Positions 1 through 7,650 of a stretch of DNA of 10,398 bases are shown piece after piece (the first letter of the stretch is position 1; every line of letters starts with the position of its first letter). The stretch spans positions 1 to 10,398 of the forward strand of contig QUTJ01031218.1 of the NCBI GenBank assembly GCA_003573635.1. The letters are read 5' to 3'. Made by a program: the position numbers and the translations under genes. The notes beneath the pieces were generated by a model. That model worked only from the letters and a program-made list of their open reading frames with translations, was not told the origin of the DNA and ran no database searches. Source of the DNA: Goniomonas avonlea. Its lineage: Eukaryota; Cryptophyceae; Goniomonadida; Goniomonadaceae.

Positions 1-292
1 GGGGAGGGGTGAGTGTGTGGAGGGAGGGGAGGCCACAGGAGGGGTGCGGACCACAGGGGGGGTCGGCTGCGGAGGTCATGTTGACAGCAACGGTGCACAG
101 CGACAGTGCGCAGCAATTGCGACGTACCGAGTCCAAGACTGGGGATCTCAGCGGGGGTACCAGGTCTCGATTGCAGCTTAGGGGATGCTTTCGGTGATGA
201 CCTGCGCTCGAATTAAACCCCGCATGATCTGGTGATTTAAGCCGAGGGTTTGCAGACCCTCGAGATGGCGTGTGTGATTGAACTTCTGACCT

Positions 293-298
293 TTATTG
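293..298 (-). terminator. Possible polyadenylation hexamer AATAAA, minus strand
   Basis: The minus strand reads AATAAA from 298 to 293. It lies about 700 bp downstream of the in-frame stop of the INTS3 reading frame and is on the right strand to serve that transcript if its last exon lies further left than modelled. One hexamer occurs often by chance, so this is a weak call. Confidence 0.2.
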
Positions 299-406
299 AC
301 CCTCGAGATGTTAACCGTGGAAAACTCGGGCTTGTTCTCGACTTGGACTTGGCACAAGACTGCCAGAACCTCCGCAGTGACCGTCGAGAGAAGCCGACGC
401 TTGACT

Positions 407-467
407 CCCCCCCCCCCCCCCCCCCCCCTCACTCTCTCTCTCTCTCTCTCTCTCTCCCTCTCTCTCC
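407..467. repeat. C22 homopolymer plus (TC)n microsatellite
   Basis: A run of 22 C (407-428) is followed directly by an imperfect TC/CTC tract to about 467. The strand is pyrimidine-only for some 60 bases, a composition that can adopt triplex or, with its G-rich complement, G-quadruplex structures. Apparent coding frames here (poly-Pro, poly-Leu-Ser, Arg-Glu) are repeat artefacts. Confidence 0.9.
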
Positions 468-645
468 GAAGCGGGTCTACCTTGCAGACGTAAAAAAAAG
501 AGAAAGATCCTACCAAAATTCCAGGGGGCGACAGATGATCGGTGAGGTATCGGTCTGGCGAGCAGACACACGCAGACACACACAACACCTGTCCCCAGAG
601 GGGAGGAGCAACCATTATCGGTAACGTATTGCCGAGCCAGCGCCC

Positions 646-785
646 CTGTGCTCAGAGGGGGGGGGGGGGGTGGAAACGTTTCGGTTTGCAGTGCGTAAAC
701 ACACGCACACTGTGCTCAGAGGGGGGGGTGTGGAAACGTTTCGGTTTGCAGCGTAAACACACGCACACCTGTGCTCAGAGGGGGA
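646..785. repeat. Tandem repeat, 59-64 bp unit, about 2.3 copies
   Basis: Copies begin at 646, 710 and 769 with CTGTGCTCAGAG, each followed by a G run whose length varies (14 G in copy 1, 8-9 in copy 2). A shared block follows with AAACGTTTCGG and a TAAACACACGCAC segment; copy 3 is cut off after the G run. The length difference comes mainly from the homopolymer and a 2-bp indel. Read on the minus strand, every unit carries a C-rich tract followed by GAGCACAG, which looks like a splice acceptor. Confidence 0.9.
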
Positions 786-1006
786 GGGCAGAGACGGGAG
801 AGACGGGGAGGAGGGCCCGGCGGAGGACGAGCCTGGGGCAGAGCTGGCTGGACCGTTGGGTGGAGGTGCGGCGACGTCCTGCGGGTCCCCTCTACACAGG
901 CCCCTGTCGCACGCTTGAGCAGGGAGGCGGAGTGCGGGAGGAGTGGGAGTGGGAGAGCGCAAACACGAGAGAGGGAGAGAGGGAGCGAGAGAGGAAGCGA
1001 GAGGAG

Positions 1007-3955
1007 TCACTGCGAGAACTCGCGCTTGCGCGCCCATAGCGGCTGAACTCTAGCGATCGTACAGTCGAAGCACCGTCGAACTTCTCTCGAGACCCTTGTT
1101 TGAGAGACGGGGGGGCGGGGGAGCAAGTTGGAAGTGTAAGAGTCGAGGGCACACCGAAACTTCTCTCGAACAGCTTTTCGGAGTGCCGGGGTGACATGGG
1201 GGCAGGTTGATATCGCAGCCCAGGAGCCGATCACGCCCTTGGCAACCAACTCCCGTGCTGCAGTGAGCACGCCTTGTCTTAGCAGCGCTGTGTTGGACGG
1301 CCAAAATGATTCAATGGAAGCGAATATGAAGCCGAGAATCCCCTCGGTGATCTCCAGGTACCTGCACGTGCCGGTTGGTATGTTGTTCCCCGTTGTCCAC
1401 TAAACGGGTTGATCACAAACGGCCATCTGCACACAGTATTGGGAACCACCGATGGTATCAGCCAACGCGTTCCACGGGTGGCGGTGCGCCCTCCTCGACG
1501 CGATGGGCTCTGAGACTACACATGTCCTGGGAGGGGGAGGAGACGAGGAGGGAGGAGGGCGACGAGAGAGGGAGAGTGAAAAAAAGGGATTTTGGTGTGT
1601 TGTTGCGTTTAAGCTGTTGCCACGCACTTGGGAATTGACTGAATCATCAGCAGCATGGCTGGCTCAATGTTCATGATTCGGTCCTTCACAGCATCATAGA
1701 ACAGCCAATCAAGCGCCACGGCGATTCGGCTCGCTGTCACGCCGGCATTGGTTTTCGCGCACTTGAGGAGCCTGTGGCGAAACGATGAGGACAAAATCAG
1801 CGACAGCGAGGAAGTGGGTCAGCAACACAAAGGCAGAGGGGGTGCCCACCACGAGCAGCAGCAAAAGCAGCAGCACAGCGACAATGGCAAAAACGTCACA
1901 CACGCGCGCGTGCGCGTCGCAGCCCAGATCCAAAACACAAACACGGCAGTGCCCAACAGCGCACCGCCAACAGTGACACGCACCCCAGCAGCAGCACAAC
2001 ACTCGCAGCAGGAGCCGGGCACGCATATTAACACACCAGCAACACCGACAGCGAGCACCAGCAAGCACCCGTGCGCACAGCCACATCGCACAACACAAAC
2101 AAACAAACACATTCTCCCCAAATAGACACGCCGCACGTACCACCCCAGCGCTGCCCAACGTGGCACGACATCGCTTGCAATGACATGGTTGGGGGGGTGG
2201 TAGACGCAGCAGATATATCGAATCATGTCCGGGAGAAGAGACTCGAACTCGTTGGCACTCAGGTGACGTTGCGCAAACCATTGCTGATACCTTCGCTGGT
2301 TTCCCTGTGGTGAGGGTCAGATGAGTGTGGAGTGCGTGTGGAGGGGGGGGGGGGGGGGGGGGGGCAGAGGGGTGGTTCAAACGTTCTAGGAGCGACTGAA
2401 GCCCACCTCGAACCAGAAGGGGAGAAGAGAGGGGAAGAGGAACGCACGCACGCACAGCACAAGAAAACCCACCATTCGAACGTGTGTGAGAATGTACATA
2501 AGTTGGGTCTCCATGGTCGCAGTCAGTCGGGTGGCCAGAAACTTGGGGGGCGTACGAGTCTGCAGTTCGCCGTGAGCGGACGCGTCGCACGCGAGAACAC
2601 ACCTTCAAGAGTGATTCAACATCGGTGAAGGACTCAGAGACTTTGCTCGGGTTGTGACACATGTCGTTCCTGCAAAAAGTCACCATGGATCTCGAATGAC
2701 AATGTCAAACAGGCGGTGACGGTGTCCGTACTCACCACAGCTGCGCGAACTCTGGCATGCTGGGAAGCTTCGCCAGCTGAGACAAAAGTCGGACAGCATC
2801 GCGTCCGATCACTCGGCATTCCACGTACTGCGAAATGGTTACCTCTCACGCACACACACACTCAATATTTCTCCTTCAAACACGCCACCACCCAGTGTCG
2901 CCTTGGTCTGCCACCATACGCTTTCCGGGCGCCGGGCGCGTATCCATTCTGTAAAAAGGGATTCAAACCGCATACCTTTTCTCGCCACAGTGTACAGCAG
3001 AAGGATGCTTCAGTTCGGCGAAGAGAAGCGCAATGTGGCGAGGTATGGTCAAGGATCACCCGAGCGAAAGTATACCAGACCATCGGTATCAGTTGCGTCT
3101 GTGAATACAACCATTTTCTGCACGTGGGTGAGAAAACCCCAACCAGGCATGTCGAGCAGTCAACTCACTTGTTGTCAGAAAGGAGCTTGATCATTTGCTC
3201 CGCGATCCAACGATTGCGTGGCGAAGCATCTCCGCCCTGGATTTGACGCAGCAAGGCCACGGTTAGCTGTTCCAGCCCCGCAACATTGTGCTCAATGAGC
3301 TCCCTTGTCACCCAAAGCACCTGAGCTCAGGATCGATGAGAGGGCAAAGGGTGTGGGCCCAGCAACGCGGCGGAGAGAGAGAAAGGTCGAGCCACACCTG
3401 AGTCCGGGACGAATCGTGGAGCTTGTGAAAGCGGTCGTGCACCAACGTGCGCATCTGTGAAATACATGTTGCATAGCTATCTCGAGTCACGAGTGCAATG
3501 TGGCGCCACAACTGAAGTGCAGTGTCAAATCAGGCGTCGCCTAGTTGAGCGTACCGCTTGTGCCCGTGTCTTGTCAGTCAAGACACCATACAACAGACCA
3601 CAGATAACCGTGGTGTGCCCCTGGCTGGTAGAAACCTGGCGGAACTGCGTGGGAACACGAACACAACGTTCTTCAGATGATACCTTTTCTTGAAGTGCGC
3701 TGTTCACTTCGCGATCGGTCGCCTTCGAAATGATTTCTTCAATTTCAGCGAAGTATCCGCTCCATGTCTACAGCTAACATGTCAATTTTGGAAAAAACCT
3801 AGTCGAGGCCCAAAACAACAGCGCGCCGCGCTCTGACTAAGGGGACCGAGACGCACCACGTCCAACTCGTCGGCTTCATCTAGCTCTCGTCTCACGACGA
3901 GCTTTTGCACCGCTTTTGGCTCCTTCTCAACATTCTCGCCACCTAGAGGTGGCAT
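1007..3955 (-). CDS. INTS3: Integrator complex subunit 3 (INTS3/SOSS-A) ortholog, 12 exons, 3' end uncertain
   Basis: INTS3 is a nuclear alpha-helical scaffold of the Integrator complex (snRNA 3'-end processing, promoter-proximal termination) and the SOSS single-strand-DNA repair complex. Exons on the minus strand: 3955-3857, 3767-3684, 3635-3555, 3511-3398, 3320-3169, 3117-2976, 2827-2736, 2669-2603, 2559-2473, 2304-2141, 1771-1628, and 1361 to the TGA at 1009-1007. All junctions are GT-AG and phase-consistent. The model gives 526 aa. Residues about 25-477 follow the family N-terminal half in order: DREVNSAL, ALVTRDSYAT, LWVTREL, VIGRDAVRLL, RYQQWF, MIRYIC, VVPRWAALGW, DWLFYDAVKDRIMNIEPA, LRKAVREKF. 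Similarity to the animal protein is obvious by eye. Residues 478-526 have no family likeness, and the second half of the roughly 1000-aa family is absent from the model. Either the protein is shortened or exon 12 splices at 1155/1154 into a linker exon at 903-769. The start at 3955 is the first suitable ATG; the N-terminus is less conserved. Confidence 0.92.
1053..1170. repeat. Degenerate direct repeat at the end of the INTS3 homology
   Basis: On the minus strand, the segment 1170-1131 (TCGAGAGAAGTTTCGGTG, then CTCGACT and TAC) is repeated imperfectly at 1091-1053 (TCGAGAGAAGTTCGACGG, then TTCGACTGTAC), an offset of about 79 bp. The first copy encodes the last conserved INTS3 residues (REKF) and contains the candidate donor at 1154; the second is in the non-homologous tail. 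Confidence 0.6.
1772..2140 (-). other. Long INTS3 intron 10 (369 nt)
   Basis: The donor GTACGTGC at 2140 and the acceptor CGCCACAG ending at 1772 bracket a phase-2 intron that interrupts the Trp codon of the conserved GWLL segment. It is rich in GT, GCTGCT and GTGTTG on the sense strand, and most of it stays open in one frame, so a long spurious open frame (2686-1709) runs through it. The encoded Cys/Val/Leu-rich stretch matches nothing in INTS3, while the flanking exons join perfectly. Confidence 0.85.
2343..2364. repeat. G22 homopolymer in INTS3 intron 9
   Basis: An uninterrupted run of 22 G on the plus strand is followed after one C by AGAGGGG. It lies within the 168-nt intron 2472-2305. 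On the transcribed sense strand it is a C tract about 40 nt upstream of the acceptor, so it may act as the polypyrimidine tract of that intron. It is also a likely site of replication slippage and sequencing error. Confidence 0.9.
2828..2975 (-). other. INTS3 intron 6 (148 nt) with GT microsatellite
   Basis: The donor GTATGC at 2975 and the acceptor TTTCGCAG ending at 2828 remove a (GT)n-containing segment and join WREK to YVECRVIGRD, which restores the family sequence. The frame stays open for 33 codons past the donor, so a naive gene model would extend exon 6 wrongly. Confidence 0.85.
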
Positions 3956-4136
3956 TCAGTCTCGAAAACAAGATTGCCCAATTTCTGCTGTGACCTGGCA
4001 TCGGTGGCGGCGCCGCAGCAAAAAACAATGGCGAGAACGCGAATGACAGGGCAGAACCTCAGAGGTGCGGTGTGGGGGGGGGGGACCAAACCCCTTGAGG
4101 GGGTGGGTCACTGACCGAAGCGACAGCGGCTCAGCG
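3956..4136. promoter_or_regulatory. Divergent intergenic promoter region (181 bp)
   Basis: This is the whole space between the start codons of INTS3 (minus) and the hydrolase (plus), so it must contain the 5' UTRs and core promoters of both. No TATA box is evident. Visible features are a CCAAT near 3977, a GC-rich palindromic GGCGCC near 4010, an A6 run at 4020-4026 and a G10 run at 4075-4084. The hydrolase start has CGATGG context; the INTS3 start is preceded by GA-rich sequence (ACTGAATGCC). The promoter role is inferred from position only. Confidence 0.6.
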
Positions 4137-7100
4137 ATGGCGTCTCGTCGACGAAAGGAAGAGAAGCCTGCCAAGGACGCGGTCAAAGATGATGATGATG
4201 AAAAAAACACAACCGCTGAGATAAAGGAGGCGACTGCGCAGGACAAGGTTGGGAAAAAGTCCGAGGCTGCTAAGAAGAACGCGGACGCTTCCTCCGGATT
4301 GGCAGTACCGGTACGTGTCTCCACTTCCCAGATCGTGCGCCCACTCTGCCCAGGCCACTGCCCTGATGATCATATTTGCTGCTGGTTTGCTTGTATGGGT
4401 TTTGCGCCCCTACACGGGACCTTCTGGGTTGGTTTTGCCTCCGGAACTGCAAGAACACGCGGAAGAAGGCATTCGGCTGCCCATTTCCGACGGAAAACGC
4501 CGCCTCCGTGTGTTTATCCGCACAGACGGCCCGAAAACTGGCGACGCGGTATTGTTACTCCACGGCTTTGGTGGTTCGTCGTACTCGTGAGTATCTCTTC
4601 AATGGACCTTCAACCCGATTGACGTGTGCTCCAGGTATCGAGAGATTATGCGTGGCCTTGCCTCAGCAGGCTTGTATGCCGTCACAGTTGATCTTCCAGG
4701 GTTTGGCTTGAGCGATAAGCTTCCCGATGCGAGTTATGATGTTGCTTACTTTAGCAGTGAGTCCTCAAAAGCCTAATTGTGCTGGAAGGATGAACTCACT
4801 AGCAAAATTGCGCAGGGTGCTTGGGCGATGTCATTGACGCGCTTGGGCTGGAGTCCCTTCATATTGTTACTTCCGACATGGCCGGTGCGTCTATGCCGTT
4901 CTGCTGTGTCCGCGCTCCATTCTCTTGGTTAAGTCGAAAACAGCGACTGCGGTGGCACACTGGGCCCAGAGGAACAAACATCGAATCCGTACAATCGCAC
5001 TCATCAACCCGCTCCTGGAGGGATCCAGCGCTCCATTCCCCCTGAGCCTCCTCAAGGTTCGTGTGAGCCTTGCGATTTGCTCAGGTTTATTGCGATGTCG
5101 TTGGAATATCATGTGGAATGGATTTTGACCTCAACGTGGATGGCGATACAAAACTTGGGCCAACGCGAGGGCCAAAAGGTTCAGGTGCGGTCAACGGGCT
5201 CTTGGAGGTGATACGATATCAAGCGTAGACCAGGACCGCAAATCGTGGGGGTAATTTTGGGTTTCAACATGACGGTGATGGGAGAGATGACTGATGGTCG
5301 ATATGGCAGTGATGGGAGAGTAGCTGGGAAAGATCAAGTGTCTCACGGCCAACGCAGACTGCGTGGTTGCAATCAGCAGCAGCTACATTTGCTGCCCATC
5401 CCCTCGCCGCCCCTCTGACCTGGCTGGCGTTCCCGTCAGCCTCTTCGACCATGGCAGTGGCTCGGGCATACGCTGTACTGCTGGAATCTCGCGGTGCGTC
5501 GTGGTTCATCCATGTTGAGTGTGACGTTGCGATACGGAAGGCACTGCACAGCACCTCTGGTGGCACCTCCTTCTCACCGTTTTTCTCCTCCATCTCCCTT
5601 TCTCTCCTTCATTTCTCTCCTGCCCCCATGCACAGATTCCTGGAAACTGTGGCCGCTACGCGGTACTTGGGTGGTTGTTCTCTCTGTTCCCGCCCCCTCT
5701 CTCTTCCTGTTCATACACGTCGTAGGTGGTGCGAAGTTGGTTCCCAAGCTCCTGTCCGTCTTGACGCCGGCGAGTGGCTTGAGCGCTCTCTCAGGCGTGC
5801 CCTGTCTTCTTATCTGGTCCGACAAAGTGGGAACCACTGAGCAGGTTTGTCCGAGGGTGATAGTTCGTCGGAGACAGGGCACGCTCTCTCAAGGTCTGAT
5901 GTTCAGCACAAACTAACGCCCTCACCCGCCCTCTCTCCTCTCGCCTCCTCACCCCCCTGTGGTTTTTCGTCTTCTATTCCGTTCTTTTGTCTCGAACCGC
6001 AGATAGAAAAACGGTGAGCACTGGAGACTCTGAGGAGTGCGCCATCTCCCAGTCCGCGGAGGACACGAGCCTCACAGCCTGAGAACTGTCAGCTTGAGTC
6101 GCGTGGGCTGGAGTCCCACAGTAGAACGATTACACGTGACCTCTCGTTTGTTGAGGTCGGACCGCAGATTGGATGGAAGATGGGGCCGGAGACTCTGAGG
6201 AGTGCGCCATCTCCAAGTCCGCGGAGGACAAAACTCACGAGCCTCACAGCCTGAGAACTTCAGCTTGGGCTGGTGTCCCGCGTTAGAACGGTTATGACGA
6301 TGAAGCACGCGTGAACTCTCGATTGTTGAGGTTTGTTCATGAGCGGTCCGAGAGAGCTGACGCCTGTGGCGACAGCGCAAGGCCATGAGCAAGGGCCTCG
6401 ATGTCCAGCACGAACTGACTGCCGTTGGAGGGCACTTTCTCTCGGTGTGTACAAGATGACGGCGGCGGTGGATGGCCAAATGGAGGTGGTGGTGTGTGGT
6501 GGGTGTGGTTTGGATGGCTGCTGCTGGTGGTGGAGGTGGTGGTGGTGGTGAGCTGCTGCTGCTGCTGCTGCTGCTGTCACAATGCTGTCATGGATCGTGG
6601 TGAAATGTTGTGCATGCTGCCCTGATGTTTGCGTGGCTGCTGCTCATACCACAATATATTTACCTGGCCATCACGCAGGAGGACGCGGCGGGGCTTCTTA
6701 TCGCTGAAATCGCTGATTTTGCAGCTCGCAACCCCACCCCCCCGGAGGAACTTGAACGGGCCACAGGTGCGCACGTGCTCTAGTTCAAGGAGCACACACG
6801 CAACTGGCATGAGCTCGAGCGGGAACGTCGTTAGTCTCTCTCACACGCTCTCTCTCCCTCCCTCCTCCCTCCCTCATGAGTTCGCGACTCCTTCACGCCC
6901 TTTGGGCTTTTTTTGTTGTGTCTAATCACTCGCACTCCAGAACGTGGGGGGCGGTGTCACTCCCGAGAAATATTTGTGGCCACACTGGTCCACCCTCCGT
7001 TCTCACTGTCAGGAAAAATATCTTGGAGATTGTTCGACCAAGTAGTCTATCCCGCAGGAGTAGATATCCCCCCGCCCTGAGGTTCCTGCCCCAAACACGC

Positions 7101-7388
7101 TCGCACAGTTCCAGCATTCCAGGCTGGACAAAGAGATTTGGAATCAGCTTAGAAGTCGTCTGAGTGTGTGCAACGCCCCGCCGTCTGACCGCTCGAGTAT
7201 CTTCTGACACATCCATCCGCCCCACAGCGAAGCGAGGCGGCGGCGGCGGTCACGGTCACGGTCACGGCCACGGCCACGGCCACGGTCACGGCGGCGGCGA
7301 GCACGGTCACGGTCATGACCACGGCGGCGGTGATCACGGTCACGGTCACGGCCCGGCCTACCCTGGCATGGGTAATTTCGGGTTTTAA
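4137..7388 (+). CDS. Membrane-anchored alpha/beta-hydrolase with Gly-His-rich tail, 11 exons
   Basis: Exons: 4137-4310, 4354-4586, 4635-4756, 4816-4884, 4944-5060, 5377-5493, 5636-5662, 5726-5844, 6376-6444, 6679-6766, 7228-7388. All introns are GT-AG, phases agree, and the product is 431 aa. Order: Lys/Asp-rich, probably cytosolic N-terminus (1-58); one hydrophobic helix (59-75, signal anchor); hydrolase core with LLLHGFGG at the oxyanion region (H128), VDLPGFGLSD (155-162), nucleophile elbow HIVTSDMAA with D197, cap region about 225-300, strand VPCLLIW (311-317), and AVGGHF with the likely catalytic H346; C-terminal helix (350-378); tail 380-431 with 14 His in alternating Gly-His. An Asp nucleophile is typical of epoxide hydrolases and dehalogenases; lipases and esterases use Ser. 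The usual acid after strand 7 (W-G-x-x-D) is V321 here; D319 or E225 could replace it. The substrate is unknown. Least certain: the exon 5/6 junction and the 27-nt exon 7. Confidence 0.85.
5061..5376 (+). other. Hydrolase intron 5 (316 nt), least certain junction
   Basis: The model uses the donor TTC|GTGTGAG after K237-V238 because only that donor gives phase 1, which the downstream frame (AATFAAHPL) requires. Other donors at 5057 (GTTCGT) or 5063 (GTGAGC) would be phase 0 and would need an extra exon inside the intron. The acceptor lies in CAGCAGCAG (5374-5382), where three AGs three bases apart would give 0, 1 or 2 fewer residues. No clear coding segment was seen inside. Confidence 0.55.
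5636..5662 (+). other. Candidate 27-nt microexon of the hydrolase
   Basis: It follows a long pyrimidine tract (5571-5630) ending in CATGCACAG and precedes GTACTTGG. It is phase 1 on both sides, so including or skipping it keeps the frame. It adds nine residues (D278 to R286, DSWKLWPLR) just before the helix leading into strand 7. The strong polypyrimidine tract is the main support; the exon-skipped form is also in frame. Confidence 0.55.
5996..6345. repeat. Tandem duplication, about 165-bp unit, in hydrolase intron 8
   Basis: The blocks beginning ACCGCAGAT at 5996 and 6161 are diverged copies. They share GGAGACTCTGAGGAGTGCGC (6023 and 6188), a TCCGCGGAGGACA block, GAGCCTCACAGCCTGAGAAC, GGGCTGG-GTCCC, and GTTGAGGT near the end. 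Copy 2 has a 7-bp insertion and further small indels. Both begin with an acceptor-like CCGCAG. The 531-nt intron 8 (5845-6375) is the longest in the gene, largely because of this duplication. Confidence 0.85.
6480..6576. repeat. GGT-rich tract and (GCT)8 trinucleotide repeat in intron 9
   Basis: A GGT/GGA-rich stretch (about 6480-6550) is followed directly by eight uninterrupted GCT units (6552-6575) within the hydrolase intron 6445-6678. CTG/CAG-type repeats are prone to length change. The poly-Cys, poly-Trp and poly-His/Ala frames over it are artefacts, because the intron joins phase-0 exons FLS and EDA. Confidence 0.9.
7228..7388 (+). other. Terminal exon encoding Gly-His tail
   Basis: The exon follows the acceptor CCCCACAG (ending at 7227) in phase 1 and ends at TAA 7386-7388. 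It encodes K-R, five Gly, seven Gly-His pairs, a GGGE spacer, a second His/Asp/Glu block with seven His, and the end PAYPGMGNFGF. Fourteen of 52 residues are His. The DNA is an imperfect CACGGT/CACGGC repeat, but the mixed Gly codons (GGT/GGC), the His codons (CAC/CAT) and the interspersed Asp/Glu suggest selection on the protein. Confidence 0.85.
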
Positions 7389-7523
7389 ATGAGCGACTCT
7401 CGACCGCTGTCATAGGGCCAGTTGCGGTGAAGTGATCACGCTGATTAGATCAGATCAAACTTTTTCCGTTGCCAAGTGCGGGCAAGCCGTTGGGGCCAGG
7501 GCAGCTGCAGTTTGCTGGACGCT

Positions 7524-7650
7524 GGCCTACACCTACCGCACAGGCTTGCCCCTCACCTGCCCCTCACAGGCCTACACCTACCTCACAGGCCTACACCTGC
7601 CCCTCACAGGCCTACACCTGCCCCTCACAGGCCTACACCTGCCCCTCGCA
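7524..7650. repeat. 21-bp tandem repeat array
   Basis: Unit GGCCTACACCTGCCCCTCAC plus A, clean from 7569: copies start at 7569 (a 19-bp version), 7588, 7609 and 7630, with a diverged leading stretch from 7524. The last two full copies are identical apart from one base near the end (TCACA versus TCGCA), which suggests recent expansion. Confidence 0.9.

Larger units (their letters stand above)
1..1006. other. Gene-poor, low-complexity flank; possible INTS3 3' end
   Basis: No independent gene is recognised on either strand. The stretch holds a 22-nt C run followed by a (TC)n tract (407-467), a G-rich tandem repeat (646-785), a purine-rich GA stretch (about 960-1005) and several short open frames that are by-products of these repeats. 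On the minus strand, 903-769 reads as a Pro/Ser/Ala-rich segment bounded by a possible acceptor and donor, which could be a linker exon of the INTS3 gene. A minus-strand open frame at 178-400 has ordinary composition, but I could not match it to the C-terminal half of INTS3. Confidence 0.6.

Noticed and set aside
1785-2125. Plus-strand open frames rich in Gln, Thr and His
   Set aside because: They are antisense to INTS3 intron 10 and arise from CAG/CA-rich repeats. There is no start context, splice partner or domain.
2221-2260. tRNA T-arm-like GGTTCGA/GAACTC words
   Set aside because: They lie inside INTS3 exon 10 (codons for NEFESLLPD), and no cloverleaf can be drawn around them.
1709-2686. 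A 325-codon open frame on the minus strand
   Set aside because: It reads through INTS3 introns 8, 9 and 10. The real exons at 2669-2603, 2559-2473, 2304-2141 and 1771-1628 are in different frames and restore the conserved family sequence when spliced; the intronic part is repeat-driven Cys/Val/Leu and Pro runs.
2862-3110. Extension of INTS3 exon 6 past 2976 to a stop at 2862
   Set aside because: The extra residues (for example GYAPGARKAYGG) have no family likeness, while splicing at the GTATGC donor to 2827 restores ECRVIGRD directly.
4065-4622. A 185-codon plus-strand frame through the start of the hydrolase
   Set aside because: Only 4137-4310 is coding in this frame. Beyond the GTACGT donor it loses similarity, and the hydrolase core continues in another frame after the 43-nt intron.
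6003-6013. An 11-nt microexon between CCGCAG and GTGAGC in hydrolase intron 8
   Set aside because: Including 11 nt after the phase-0 exon 8 would put exon 9 (RKAMSKGLDV, with the catalytic His) out of frame; direct joining of 5844 to 6376 is in frame.
6595-6678. Upstream extension of hydrolase exon 10 (MFAWLLLIPQYIYLAITQ)
   Set aside because: It reads well as protein, but there is no AG acceptor between the in-frame TGA and this ATG, and splicing at CACGCAG (6678) joins GGHFLS to EDAAGLL in phase, which fits the fold better.
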